DNA of 11,655 bases from JAIRMO01 sp046533115 (lineage in GTDB: Bacteria; Spirochaetota; Spirochaetia; Treponematales; Breznakiellaceae): contig NZ_JAJQRC010000063.1 in assembly GCF_046533115.1 (NCBI RefSeq), positions 1-11,655 of the forward strand, read 5' to 3'. The position numbers were made by a program, and so were the translations under genes. Below the pieces are notes generated by a model, which did not search any database, was not told the origin of the DNA, and worked only from the letters and a program-made list of their open reading frames with translations. Positions within the stretch are counted from its first letter, which is position 1. The number at the start of each line of letters is the position of its first letter. Below are positions 1 to 6,780 of this stretch, piece by piece.

Positions 1-503
1 AGCCGGTTTTGGTCCCGTTTTCTCCGCTTTCTTGACCACTTTCTCCCGCGCCGGTATCGCCGTCGAGTCCCGGTTTACCTGATATACCACCTGGTCTTTA
101 TGGGCCATGACCACTATCCCCTCCAGGGTTTGTTCAAGCAGTCTTGTTCTGAAAGAAACGTAAACACCCGCGAAAAATTCGCCTTACTGGGTACCTGTTC
201 GAATCCGCACAATAGCCGCAGATTCGGTTCTCCTTTAAGCCGCTGGATCAACTGACTGGTCTTAGGTATCCCGAAATATTCCTTGGCCAGAAAGCTCCGT
301 ATAAAGGGAGTATACTGATAGGGTATCCGTCCGGTCCCCGCATACGGCCGTATGCGGGCAGGCAATTGTTTTTCTATGACCCGCAACATATGGAGAAAGG
401 TTTTATATTCATCCAAGAGGAATTCTTCAAAACAGTGTGAAAGGGTAAAAGAGATGTTCAGGAGCCCTTGCGCTCCTGCTATGATTTGGCTTATAGTTTT
501 CAT
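1..503 (-). pseudogene. IS transposase (DUF772 plus DDE type), frameshifted and cut by the window edge
   Basis: Reading leftwards from an ATG at 503 (AGGAGA 8-10 nt upstream), 129 codons run to a TAG at 114. The segment from about residue 45 to 115 (RSFLAKEYFGIPKTSQLIQRL, LRLLCGFEQVPSKANFSRVFTFLSE) has the pattern of the DUF772 N-terminal domain of IS1182/IS5-like transposases. A second frame, open from roughly position 185 to the window edge, continues with LEQTLEGIVVMAHKD and then NRDSTAIPAREK. RDSTAI-AREK is the region of the first catalytic Asp in this family. The two halves are joined only by a -1 type frame change somewhere in about 120-185. I see no convincing X XXY YYZ slippery heptamer there, so an inactivating indel is more likely than programmed frameshifting. 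The rest of the catalytic domain lies outside the window. Family assignment is by motif recognition. Confidence 0.8.
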
Positions 504-600
504 GGCGAGGGTCTCCTGATTGATGGTTTTTTCAACTATAATTCTATCAGGTTTCTCTCGCCTTTTCTATCTTCCCTGGGGGTTTTGAAACAGGCTCTAC
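504..600 (-). mobile_element. Probable upstream end of the IS element and transposase promoter region
   Basis: Between the transposase start and the next gene there is a short non-coding stretch. Read on the minus strand it begins near 598 with GAGCCTGTTTCAAAAC, which has the look of an IS terminal inverted repeat. It continues to an AT-rich patch (AGAATTATAGTTG) that could hold the transposase -10 region. The partner terminal repeat and any target duplication would lie left of the window, so the element boundary is an inference. Confidence 0.4.
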
Positions 601-633
601 TATAAAATAAATACGTTTAAGGAGAAATAAAAT

Positions 634-1233
634 ATGCCGTTTGTAAATAATAATCAACGAGAAGGTTTTAGTTCAAACTCACTTGTCGGTTCAGATTTTG
701 AGAAAATCGCTTCTGAATATTTTAAAAATAAGGGAAATATTAGGTTAGAACCCAATTTTGAAATAACATTAGGGGGTGAATTGAAAAAGACGCATAGATT
801 TGATTCGTTGCGAAGGGTCCATACCCAAGAACCCGCTTACGCGGGGGAGCCTTGGGGTGGAACCAAGGGTATGGACCCTGAGTCAAATACCTTACGAGAA
901 CAACATACCCCGACCGCTTGCGGCGGGGTTGTTGATATACTGATAAAGGGCGCGGTTGAACTTGAACTAATATATAATCAGTCCAGAACACCTCCGGTGA
1001 AACGTATGGTGGGTTTTAAAGAAGCGGGAAGGCAGAAAGCCCCGTTGTTATGGTCCCATACCATTTTAGCCGCTCTGTTTATGATTGTTTTGTTCATATC
1101 AATCATTTCGATGAAAGACCATATATTGAGGAGTTCCCTGGTAGATCAGGCGGCTGGGAGTGAAAAAATATTCCCGGAAAATCCCGCACAAGTTGTTTAT
1201 GATTTTTTGTTTGAAACCAATTCTTCTTTATGA
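634..1233 (+). CDS. Chimeric hypothetical protein: nuclease-like N-terminus, repeat-encoded middle, single-pass membrane C-terminus
   Basis: The ATG at 634 is supported by AAGGAGA about 8 nt upstream. Residues 1-60 (GSDFEKIASEYFKNKG, then GGELKKTHRFD) resemble the start of small PD-(D/E)XK restriction-nuclease-like domains, but the expected catalytic core after HRFD never comes. Residues of about 60-100 are instead encoded by two palindromic sequences (814-879 and 901-933), giving a Gly/Pro-rich insert. The remainder carries one clear transmembrane helix (about residues 140-160, SHTILAALFMIVLFISIISM) and a polar tail. The reading frame stays open throughout. I infer that a repeat insertion or recombination joined the 5' end of one gene to the 3' end of another. 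It may be a decayed gene. The intact C-terminal part could originally have partnered the membrane protein encoded 29 nt downstream. I do not recognise a function for the whole product. Confidence 0.55.
   Translation: MPFVNNNQREGFSSNSLVGSDFEKIASEYFKNKGNIRLEPNFEITLGGELKKTHRFDSLRRVHTQEPAYAGEPWGGTKGMDPESNTLREQHTPTACGGVVDILIKGAVELELIYNQSRTPPVKRMVGFKEAGRQKAPLLWSHTILAALFMIVLFISIISMKDHILRSSLVDQAAGSEKIFPENPAQVVYDFLFETNSSL
814..879. repeat. Palindromic repeat element, copy 1 (inside a coding frame)
   Basis: AGGGTCCATACCC (814-826) and GGGTATGGACCCT (867-879) are perfect 13-bp inverted repeats. Between them lies a nested hairpin built on ACCCGC-TTAC-GCGGGG and CCCAAG/CTTGGG. The left half and inner hairpin recur at 1926-1973, so this is a dispersed element rather than a chance palindrome. 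It is read in frame by the surrounding ORF. Confidence 0.75.
901..933. repeat. Second hairpin next to the palindromic element
   Basis: CAAC and GTTG flank CCCCG-A-CCGC / GCGG-CGGGG, a compact GC-rich hairpin with a single bulged A. It lies 21 nt after the 13-bp palindrome and is also translated in the same ORF. It may be a second repeat of the same class or part of one compound element. Confidence 0.5.
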
Positions 1234-1262
1234 AGGATAATTTATTTTACAGGAGTTATATG

Positions 1263-1721
1263 ATGATACGGAATTATGTGTTGGCGCTTGTATTAGCCCT
1301 GCTCGGTTTTGCCGCAGCGGTGCTGTTTTGCGGGGGAATGTTTGGTGTATACATCGATCTTCCCAATGCGCTTCTGATAATAATTTTCCCATTGGCATAT
1401 CAATGGATTTTATTTGGGAAAAATTTCACGGGGATCGCCTTTACCGCGCCGTTCAAAAAGGAACCGTCGTTAGGAGAACTGTCAAAATCGCAGGTTTTTT
1501 TTAAGAGTTACCGGAAGCTTACCTGGATTACCGCCCTGGTAGTAATAATCATCGCCATGATAGCCATGTTAATGTTTCTGGAAAACCGATCGGCCCTTGG
1601 TCCCAATATGGCAATTGCATTCATCAGCACGCTATATGCCGGATTAATCGATATTCTGGTAATATTTCCCTATACTATAATTCTGAAGAAAAGAATGCTA
1701 TTATTGGATGAGGAGATATAG
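1263..1721 (+). CDS. MotA/TolQ/ExbB-like small integral membrane protein
   Basis: The product is 152 residues long with four hydrophobic segments at about 4-24, 32-51, 86-106 and 115-138. DLPNALLIIIFPLAY, FFKSYRKLTW and especially GPNMAIAFISTLYAGLIDILVIFPY resemble the paired helices of MotA/TolQ/ExbB proton-channel subunits (compare the family pattern GxAMAxALxTTLYGxxxANLxxxP). The protein is shorter than true MotA and lacks the large cytoplasmic domain. The start was placed at 1263 because AGGAG lies 7 nt upstream at 1251-1255. An upstream in-frame ATG at 1230 overlaps the previous stop codon but has no Shine-Dalgarno; ATG 1260 is too close to AGGAG. It is the last gene before the attC-like site, which is the usual position of cassette cargo. 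The function as an ion-driven energiser is not established. Confidence 0.65.
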   Translation: MIRNYVLALVLALLGFAAAVLFCGGMFGVYIDLPNALLIIIFPLAYQWILFGKNFTGIAFTAPFKKEPSLGELSKSQVFFKSYRKLTWITALVVIIIAMIAMLMFLENRSALGPNMAIAFISTLYAGLIDILVIFPYTIILKKRMLLLDEEI

Positions 1722-1741
1722 TCGTAAAAAACGGGGGCTGC

Positions 1742-1888
1742 ACCTAACAGGGTCTGTATGCGCTTCGCCGCCAGCAGGCGGCTCAGGCTGTAGTTTTGCT
1801 GGTTCCGCTGCGCTTCAGTCCCACGCAAAACCTCCACCGCATTTTGCCAGGGCTGCAAAAACGTTCCCAAACAGCCGGAGCGTTATGC
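1742..1888. other. attC-like recombination site (integron cassette-type), candidate
   Basis: The left end ACCTAAC (1742-1748) fits the attC core RYYYAAC. The right end GTTATGC (1882-1888) fits GTTRRRY except for one T. Inside, CTGTATGCG on the left and the reverse complement of the right side, CTGTTTGGG, match at 7 of 9 positions, as L boxes would. The middle folds further: GCCGCC-AGCA-GGCGGC (1767-1782), and GTTTTGC (1793-1799) with GCAAAAC (1825-1831) around a 25-nt loop, like the variable terminal structure of long attC sites. It starts 20 nt after the membrane-protein gene. Spirochaete chromosomal integrons are known (Treponema denticola). Only one such site is visible and there is no IntI here, so this is a motif-based call. 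Confidence 0.45.
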
Positions 1889-1925
1889 GAAGTGCCCCCA
1901 TATTCCATTTATTTTGTTCGAAGCC

Positions 1926-1973
1926 GGGTCGAATACCCAAGAACCCGCCTTTCGGCGGGGGAGCTTCAGGGCG
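1926..1973. repeat. Palindromic repeat element, copy 2
   Basis: This sequence aligns with 816-863: GGGTCGAATACCCAAGAACCCGC is matched nearly base for base, followed by a GC-rich hairpin (CCCGCC-TTT-CGGCGGGG) and GGGGAGC. The outer 13-bp arm of copy 1 is not completed here, so this is a partial copy. It lies in the non-coding gap between the attC-like site and the stop codon of the converging gene. Confidence 0.65.
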
Positions 1974-1983
1974 GGGAGAGTCA

Positions 1984-2604
1984 TTAGAATGAATATCCTA
2001 TTTTAATATCAAATGCGATAAGATCAAAGGTACCTTTAAACACAGTCATCCTTCCATCAGAATTCATATAAGAATCATTTGAAGCATACTTTTCTGGAAT
2101 ACTAAACGTTTTACCAATTCCCCCTCCCAATTGTAAAGTGAACCCGTGGTTAAATATCCATTTATAACCTACGACTATTCCGCTTCCTATTTCAACAAAA
2201 AAGCGATCTATATATCTATCGTCAGTTACAGTTACATTTAACCACCCAACGTTAGAATAAAGACCGATATAAAATCCTTTTAACCCGGTTTCAAATGGTC
2301 TAATAATAAACCCTGGTTTAAACGTCATCTGAAATTCCATTCCTTCGGGATTTCGAAAACTAAGTCGCTTAAACGAAGCTTCTAATGATATATTAAACAT
2401 TTCAGTTAATTTATATTGTCCCTCTAAGCTAAATAAAAATGTATTTGAGTCATTGTACTCAGGTAAAGGAATAAGGGATACTAAATCAGCATACAATAAA
2501 ATCGGATTTATCTGAATGGTAATCTTCCGGTCTCTACTGTTTTGACAAAATATGCTGTTTTGAATAATCAGTAGTATGGTGATGGTAAATAATATCTTTT
2601 TCAT
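1984..2604 (-). CDS. Outer-membrane beta-barrel-like exported protein, function unknown
   Basis: This is a 206-residue protein. The start at 2604 has AAGGA about 7 nt upstream. Residues 1-20 (MKKILFTITILLIIQNSIFC) form a signal peptide; the Cys at 20 leaves a loose spirochaetal lipobox possible, but a signal peptidase I site is more natural. The mature part alternates aromatic/hydrophobic and polar residues in strand-like runs (FLFSLEGQYKL, FNISLEASFKRL, GFYIGLYSNVGW, FTLQLGGGIG) and ends in FDLIAFDIKIGYSF, with a C-terminal Phe, as is usual for small 8-strand outer-membrane barrels. Base composition is visibly AT-rich compared with the genes to the right, and the gene is on the strand opposite to 634-1721. 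Both fit imported accessory DNA. No specific family is recognised. Confidence 0.7.
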   Translation of the reverse strand: MKKILFTITILLIIQNSIFCQNSRDRKITIQINPILLYADLVSLIPLPEYNDSNTFLFSLEGQYKLTEMFNISLEASFKRLSFRNPEGMEFQMTFKPGFIIRPFETGLKGFYIGLYSNVGWLNVTVTDDRYIDRFFVEIGSGIVVGYKWIFNHGFTLQLGGGIGKTFSIPEKYASNDSYMNSDGRMTVFKGTFDLIAFDIKIGYSF

Positions 2605-2778
2605 ATAATGTCCTTCTTTATCTGGTCTTTCCCCATATATTAATTTCTATTCAGAAAATTAAGATGTTCTTCCCAAAAGCCATTCCAAAATCTGAATAAA
2701 AATAATCTTTTCATATAATACTCACCTTGTGCGCCTTGGTGGTTACCATTGCGCCTTTACCATCGTTCCCTACGGGGT

Positions 2779-3189
2779 TTACTGCCGTCTTTTACAGGTC
2801 AAAATTATCAAGATGGTATCGCCTTCCATGAATGTCAGCGTTAGCATATCTCCCTCCAGACGATAGGGCATGCCGGGCTGGTCAGGATGTGCAGGATCTA
2901 ACAGGGTAGTATCACCCACCACAATTTCTTCGGCGGGTACTAGTATTTCTGTCTTGCCGTTTCGGGTTCCTTTCAACATCATCATGTTGTTTTCAAAGAC
3001 GAAGAAGATTTCAGAACCTGCTTCGGCCATCATCGGCTCACTGATAATCGTGTCGTCGTGCTGTACCCTCGTTACTACCCAGTCACCCTCCAGGGCTTTT
3101 GCCTTTTTCCCTTGGTTCTGGGCAAAGCCCCTTGCCGCAGCCAACACAAACAGCGCGGCAATGACCGGCCGCACGCCATGGTTCTTCAT
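2779..3189 (-). CDS. Small exported protein with a lipocalin-like pattern, function unknown
   Basis: The product has 136 residues counted from the ATG at 3189, which has AAAGGAG 5 nt upstream; a longer frame starting at 3219 has no such site. A signal peptide covers about residues 1-23 (VIAALFVLAAARGFAQ, cleavage probably after AQ or ARGFA). The mature protein starts with a basic stretch, then LEGDWVVTRVQHDD, followed by short beta-strand-like runs (EIFFVFENNMMMLKG, YRLEGDMLTLTFMEGD, ILIILTCKR). A G-x-W near the N-terminus followed by repeated strands resembles small lipocalin-like/calycin domains, but this is pattern matching only. It lies 64 nt downstream of the ABC-F gene on the same strand. 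No clear terminator separates them, so read-through is possible. Confidence 0.6.
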   Translation of the reverse strand: MKNHGVRPVIAALFVLAAARGFAQNQGKKAKALEGDWVVTRVQHDDTIISEPMMAEAGSEIFFVFENNMMMLKGTRNGKTEILVPAEEIVVGDTTLLDPAHPDQPGMPYRLEGDMLTLTFMEGDTILIILTCKRRQ

Positions 3190-3253
3190 AAAAACTCCTT
3201 TATATGTTGTCAAGAACATAGGGCTGCGTTACCAGTGGCCGAATGCCCGTTCT

Positions 3254-4888
3254 CTACAGTTGCAGCCGTTCGGCGTGATGATAGGCTTCGGCCCGCAGGG
3301 CTTTGACGGATTCGTCCGCCAGGTAGTCGTCGAAGGGCATCATCCGGTCGATGAGGCCGGCGGGGGTTATTTCGATGATCCGGTTGGCGATGGAATTGAC
3401 GAATTCGTGGTCGTGGGAGTTAAACAGGATAACCCCGGTAAATTCCAACAGGCCGTTGTTCAGGGCGGTGATCGCCTCCAGGTCCAGGTGGTTGGTGGGT
3501 TCGTCGAGGATGAGGACGTTTGCCCCGGAGAGCATCATCCGGGCCAGCATACACCGGACCTTTTCCCCCCCGGAGAGGACGTTCACCGGCTTAAGGGCCT
3601 CCTCCCCGGAAAAAAGCATCCTCCCCAGGAAGCTCCGCACATAGGTCTCGTCCTGGTCCGGGGAATACCCCTTGAGCCAGTCGGTGATGGAGCAGGGGGA
3701 GTTAAAGAGGGCGCTGTTTTCCCGGGGAAAGTAGGAGAAGGTCGTGGTCTGGCCCCAGTAGTAGTCCCCGGAATCGGCTGTTTGCTCCCCGGCGATGATG
3801 TTGAAAAGGGCGGATTTGGCCCCGTGTTCCACCCCCACAAAGGCGATTTTGTCCCCCCGGTTCACCATCAGGGTAAAATCTTTCAGGAGTTCCCTTCCCT
3901 CAAGGGAAAGGGAGAGTTTTTCTATCCGTAAAACATTGTTCCCGATATCCCGGTTGGGTTTAAAGGCCGCATAGGGGAATTTGCGGCTCGTAACCGTGAT
4001 GTTTTCCAGATCCAGCTTTTCCAGGACCTTTTTACGGCTGGTGGCCTGGCGGCTTTTGGCCGCGTTGGAGGCAAAGCGCTGGATAAAATCCCGCAGTTCC
4101 CGGGCCTTCTCCTCCCGCCGTTTAAGCTGGTCCCGGGCCTGACGCTGGAGCATCTGGCTCATCTGATACCAAAAGTCGTAGTTCCCCGCATAGAGGGTGA
4201 TCTTACTAAAATCAATATCGCAGATATGGGTACAAACCGCGTTGAGAAAGTGGCGGTCATGGGAAACCACGATTACCGTGTTGGGAAAATCGATAAGAAA
4301 ATCCTCAAGCCAGGCGATGGATTCCAGGTCAAGGCCGTTGGTAGGTTCGTCCAGGAGGAGGATGTCCGGGTTCCCAAAGAGGGCCTGGGCAAGGAGGACC
4401 CGGACCTTTTTGGATTCGTCCAGTTCCGCCATGGTTTTATCCAGGTCGGCGTCTTCCAATCCCAGCCCTGAGAGGAGCTGCCCCACCTGGGCCTCCGCCT
4501 CCCAGCCCCCCAGGTCGGCAAAATCAGCCTCCAGTTCGCTGGCCCGCATGCCGTCTTCCTCGGTAAAATCCGCTTTGGCGTAAATGGCTTCCCGTTCCCG
4601 CTGTACCTCGTAGAGTTTGGGATACCCCATGATCACCGTCTCCCGGACGGGGCATTGCTCAAAGGCAAAATGATCCTGTTTGAGGACGGCGATCCGCTGG
4701 CCGGGGCTGAGGGAGATTTCCCCCCGGTCATGCTCCATCTCGCCGGAGAGGATCTTGAGGAAGGTGGACTTTCCCGCGCCGTTGGCTCCGATAACGCCGT
4801 AACAGTTTCCGGGGGTAAATTTAAGGTTAACGTCCTTAAAAAGGGTCCGTTCCCCAAATTTAAGGCTTATATCACTGAGGGTGATCAC
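3254..4888 (-). CDS. ABC-F family ATPase, YbiT-like
   Basis: This 544-residue soluble protein has two ABC domains and no membrane helices, typical of ABC-F translation factors that act on the ribosome. Domain 1 has Walker A GANGAGKS (34-41), Walker B ILLLDEPTN (about 176-184) and SHDRHF (209-214). As in E. coli YbiT, its signature is degenerate (ELDESKKVRV near 155-164). The inter-domain linker, about 235-310 with the KSRQATSR stretch, is the P-site tRNA interaction motif of ABC-F proteins. Domain 2 has LSGGEK (438-443), LILDEPTNHLD (459-469) and SHDHEF, but its Walker A is GVEHGAKS (352-359), with Ala where Gly is normal. Alignment from memory with YbiT runs end to end, including the RIAxLxQDxFAFE and EEDG regions. 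The start is GTG 4888, 5 nt after the helicase stop; AAGGA in the helicase end serves as SD. An ATG at 4892 is out of frame. Confidence 0.9.
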   Translation of the reverse strand: MITLSDISLKFGERTLFKDVNLKFTPGNCYGVIGANGAGKSTFLKILSGEMEHDRGEISLSPGQRIAVLKQDHFAFEQCPVRETVIMGYPKLYEVQREREAIYAKADFTEEDGMRASELEADFADLGGWEAEAQVGQLLSGLGLEDADLDKTMAELDESKKVRVLLAQALFGNPDILLLDEPTNGLDLESIAWLEDFLIDFPNTVIVVSHDRHFLNAVCTHICDIDFSKITLYAGNYDFWYQMSQMLQRQARDQLKRREEKARELRDFIQRFASNAAKSRQATSRKKVLEKLDLENITVTSRKFPYAAFKPNRDIGNNVLRIEKLSLSLEGRELLKDFTLMVNRGDKIAFVGVEHGAKSALFNIIAGEQTADSGDYYWGQTTTFSYFPRENSALFNSPCSITDWLKGYSPDQDETYVRSFLGRMLFSGEEALKPVNVLSGGEKVRCMLARMMLSGANVLILDEPTNHLDLEAITALNNGLLEFTGVILFNSHDHEFVNSIANRIIEITPAGLIDRMMPFDDYLADESVKALRAEAYHHAERLQL

Positions 4889-4893
4889 TCATT

Positions 4894-6711
4894 CTATTCC
4901 TTGGAAGCGCCTGAATCCCGGTTTTTCTTAAAAAAGCCGGCTATCCGGGCGAGGATCCCCGTTTTTTCAGGTCCGGTCCCGGAGGAAACCGGCGCCTTGG
5001 GGGCTTGTTCCGGAGAACGTTTTGGGGCAGCGGGCTTTTCCCCGGCCGGTCCCGGCCCTTTTTGCCGGGGGGGGGCATTCCGCCCGCCCCGGCCTTGTCC
5101 GGTCCTACGGCCCTCCCCGGTCCGCTCCGGCCGGGGGGCGCCGGCGGCCGGCTCTTGAGACCGGGGGCCGCCCCGTCTTTTGGGGGGAGGGGTCCTTTCG
5201 CCGCCCCCGGCTTCACCGGTGGCAGGCGGCTGCCGGTTACCGGCAGGCTTCCGGGGACGCCGGCCCGGCCCGCCCGGATTGGAAGAATCGTACTTCTGCT
5301 TGTAATAGGTCATCCGGTCGTCAAAGGAAAGGTGGGAAAGCTCTCCGGAGGAGGAAGCGGCCGGGGAGGGGGGCCGCCGTTCCTTTCCGCGGTCTTGCCG
5401 GTCCTCCCCCCGTCTCCGGCCTTCTCCCCGGTTTCTGTCGGGTCCGGAAGAACGGCCTTCGCCGATCCGTCCCCGCGGTTTTCTATCCCGTCGGTCCCCG
5501 CCATCCCGGCGCCGGTCCCGGTCATCATACCGGTCGTCATAGGAGTCGGTGCGGATCCGCATCCCCTGGCTCTTGTCCTGGCCATAGAGATCTTCCCGGG
5601 CTATTTCAGCGGGGAGCTTCTTTCCGATATACCGTTCAATGGCAGGCAGCTCATAAACATCCTGTTCACTGGCCAGGGTAATGGCCTTGCCGGTTTTACC
5701 CGCCCGGGCGGTCCGGCCTATGCGGTGGACGTAATTTTCCGCTTCCGTGGGCAGGTCGTAGTTCACCACCAGGGCAAGCCCTTCAATATCAAGTCCCCGG
5801 GCGGCCACATCGGTAGCCACTAGAAAATGGATACGCCCCGCCTTAATATCGTCGATGATCTTGAGCCGCTTGACCTGGGGCAGGTCGCCGATGATAAATT
5901 CACAGTCAATCCCGTTGATCCGCAGCCGTTTGGCCACGATTTCCGCATAACGCTTGGTATTACAGAAGACAATGGCGCTTTCAGGCTTCTCCCGTTCCAT
6001 GATCCCCAGGAGGAACCGCATCTTATTGTCGCTGGGGACATGGTAGAGGATCTGCTCCACCTCGTCTACGGTAACCGTCTCCGGGGCGATTTCAATCTCC
6101 AGGGGGGATTTGGTGTATTCCCAGGCGAGATTTTTGACCCAGCTGTTGAGGGTGGCGCTGAAAAGCATGGTCTGGCGGCGGTCTACCGGGGGCACCACCT
6201 TGATGAGCTTCCGCAAATCCGGGTAAAACCCCATGTCAAACATCCGATCCGCCTCATCCAGGATCAAAAAGGCGATATCCATGAGGTTCATCTGGCCGGA
6301 ACTGTTGAGATCGAGTACCCGGCCGGGGGTTCCCACGAGAATTTGTACGTTGTCCTTGAGGAGCCGCTGCTGCGGGGCATATCCGACCCCGCCATAGAAA
6401 CTCCCCACCTTAAAGGGCAGGTATTTCCCGAGGAGCTTGGCCTCCTCCTCAACCTGAACGGCCAGTTCCCTGGTGGGTACCATGATGATCGCTTTTTTCC
6501 CATGGAGGAGGGACTCGGTAAGGAGGCGCTGAAAGATGACCACCAAAAAAGCCGCGGTTTTCCCGGTTCCGGTCTGGGATTGGACATAGAGATCGTGGCC
6601 GCCAAAGGCATTGGTCAGAACCTGCTCCTGAACCGGCATGCAGGAGATGTATCCCGCATCCACAAGACCCCGCATCAGGTCGGGGTGTAGGTTAAATTCT
6701 TTAAATTCCAT
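4894..6711 (-). CDS. DEAD-box ATP-dependent RNA helicase with long basic disordered tail
   Basis: The product has 605 residues. All helicase motifs are visible: Q motif (F3/F6 with P26-x-Q28), motif I SQTGTGKT (45-52), Ia PTRELA (79-84), GG (107-108), Ib TPGR (128-131), II DEAD (152-155), III SAT (185-187), IV IVFCNT (247-252), V ATDVAARGLD (299-308), VI HRIGRTAR (329-336). The core resembles bacterial RhlE/RhlB helicases, which unwind mRNA or rRNA structure. From about residue 380 onward the tail is low-complexity: first Asp/Arg-rich (DDRYDDRDRRRD), then Arg/Gly/Pro-rich, with a short structured island (LSHLSFDDRMTYYKQKYDSS). It ends in a possible amphipathic helix, ILARIAGFFKK. Such tails usually bind RNA or drive condensation. 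The GTG start of the ABC-F gene follows 5 nt after this stop, so the two are an operon. No strong SD precedes the ATG. Confidence 0.93.
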   Translation of the reverse strand: MEFKEFNLHPDLMRGLVDAGYISCMPVQEQVLTNAFGGHDLYVQSQTGTGKTAAFLVVIFQRLLTESLLHGKKAIIMVPTRELAVQVEEEAKLLGKYLPFKVGSFYGGVGYAPQQRLLKDNVQILVGTPGRVLDLNSSGQMNLMDIAFLILDEADRMFDMGFYPDLRKLIKVVPPVDRRQTMLFSATLNSWVKNLAWEYTKSPLEIEIAPETVTVDEVEQILYHVPSDNKMRFLLGIMEREKPESAIVFCNTKRYAEIVAKRLRINGIDCEFIIGDLPQVKRLKIIDDIKAGRIHFLVATDVAARGLDIEGLALVVNYDLPTEAENYVHRIGRTARAGKTGKAITLASEQDVYELPAIERYIGKKLPAEIAREDLYGQDKSQGMRIRTDSYDDRYDDRDRRRDGGDRRDRKPRGRIGEGRSSGPDRNRGEGRRRGEDRQDRGKERRPPSPAASSSGELSHLSFDDRMTYYKQKYDSSNPGGPGRRPRKPAGNRQPPATGEAGGGERTPPPKRRGGPRSQEPAAGAPRPERTGEGRRTGQGRGGRNAPPRQKGPGPAGEKPAAPKRSPEQAPKAPVSSGTGPEKTGILARIAGFFKKNRDSGASKE

Positions 6712-6780
6712 ATTGTACTATAGTTATACCTGTTTTTTACAATTATGTGTAGAGGGAGAAAAGGTATCCGGCGCCAAAAC

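Noticed and set aside
114..150. Programmed -1 frameshift site in the transposase
   Set aside because: None of the heptamers in the overlap matches X XXY YYZ in the right frame, and no strong stimulatory hairpin was evident.
1708..1992. ORFs across the attC-like region
   Set aside because: They overlap the folded site and the repeat copy, have no SD, and their products are low-complexity without recognisable domains.
2640..2714. 24-codon minus-strand ORF upstream of the outer-membrane-like gene
   Set aside because: Too short and without a convincing SD (only GGTGAG upstream). It may be a remnant of a duplicated gene start, so it is mentioned only in the findings.
2870..3931. 353-codon plus-strand ORF
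   Set aside because: It lies antisense to the exported protein and ABC-F genes, which have clear family features and SDs. Its product is Gly/Pro/Val-rich without domains.
5005..5823. Long plus-strand ORFs opposite the helicase tail
   Set aside because: They are shadows of the GC-rich helicase coding sequence; the minus-strand frame contains all the helicase motifs.
5827..6690. 287-codon plus-strand ORF opposite the helicase core
   Set aside because: Antisense shadow of the DEAD-box core, with no SD or domain of its own.
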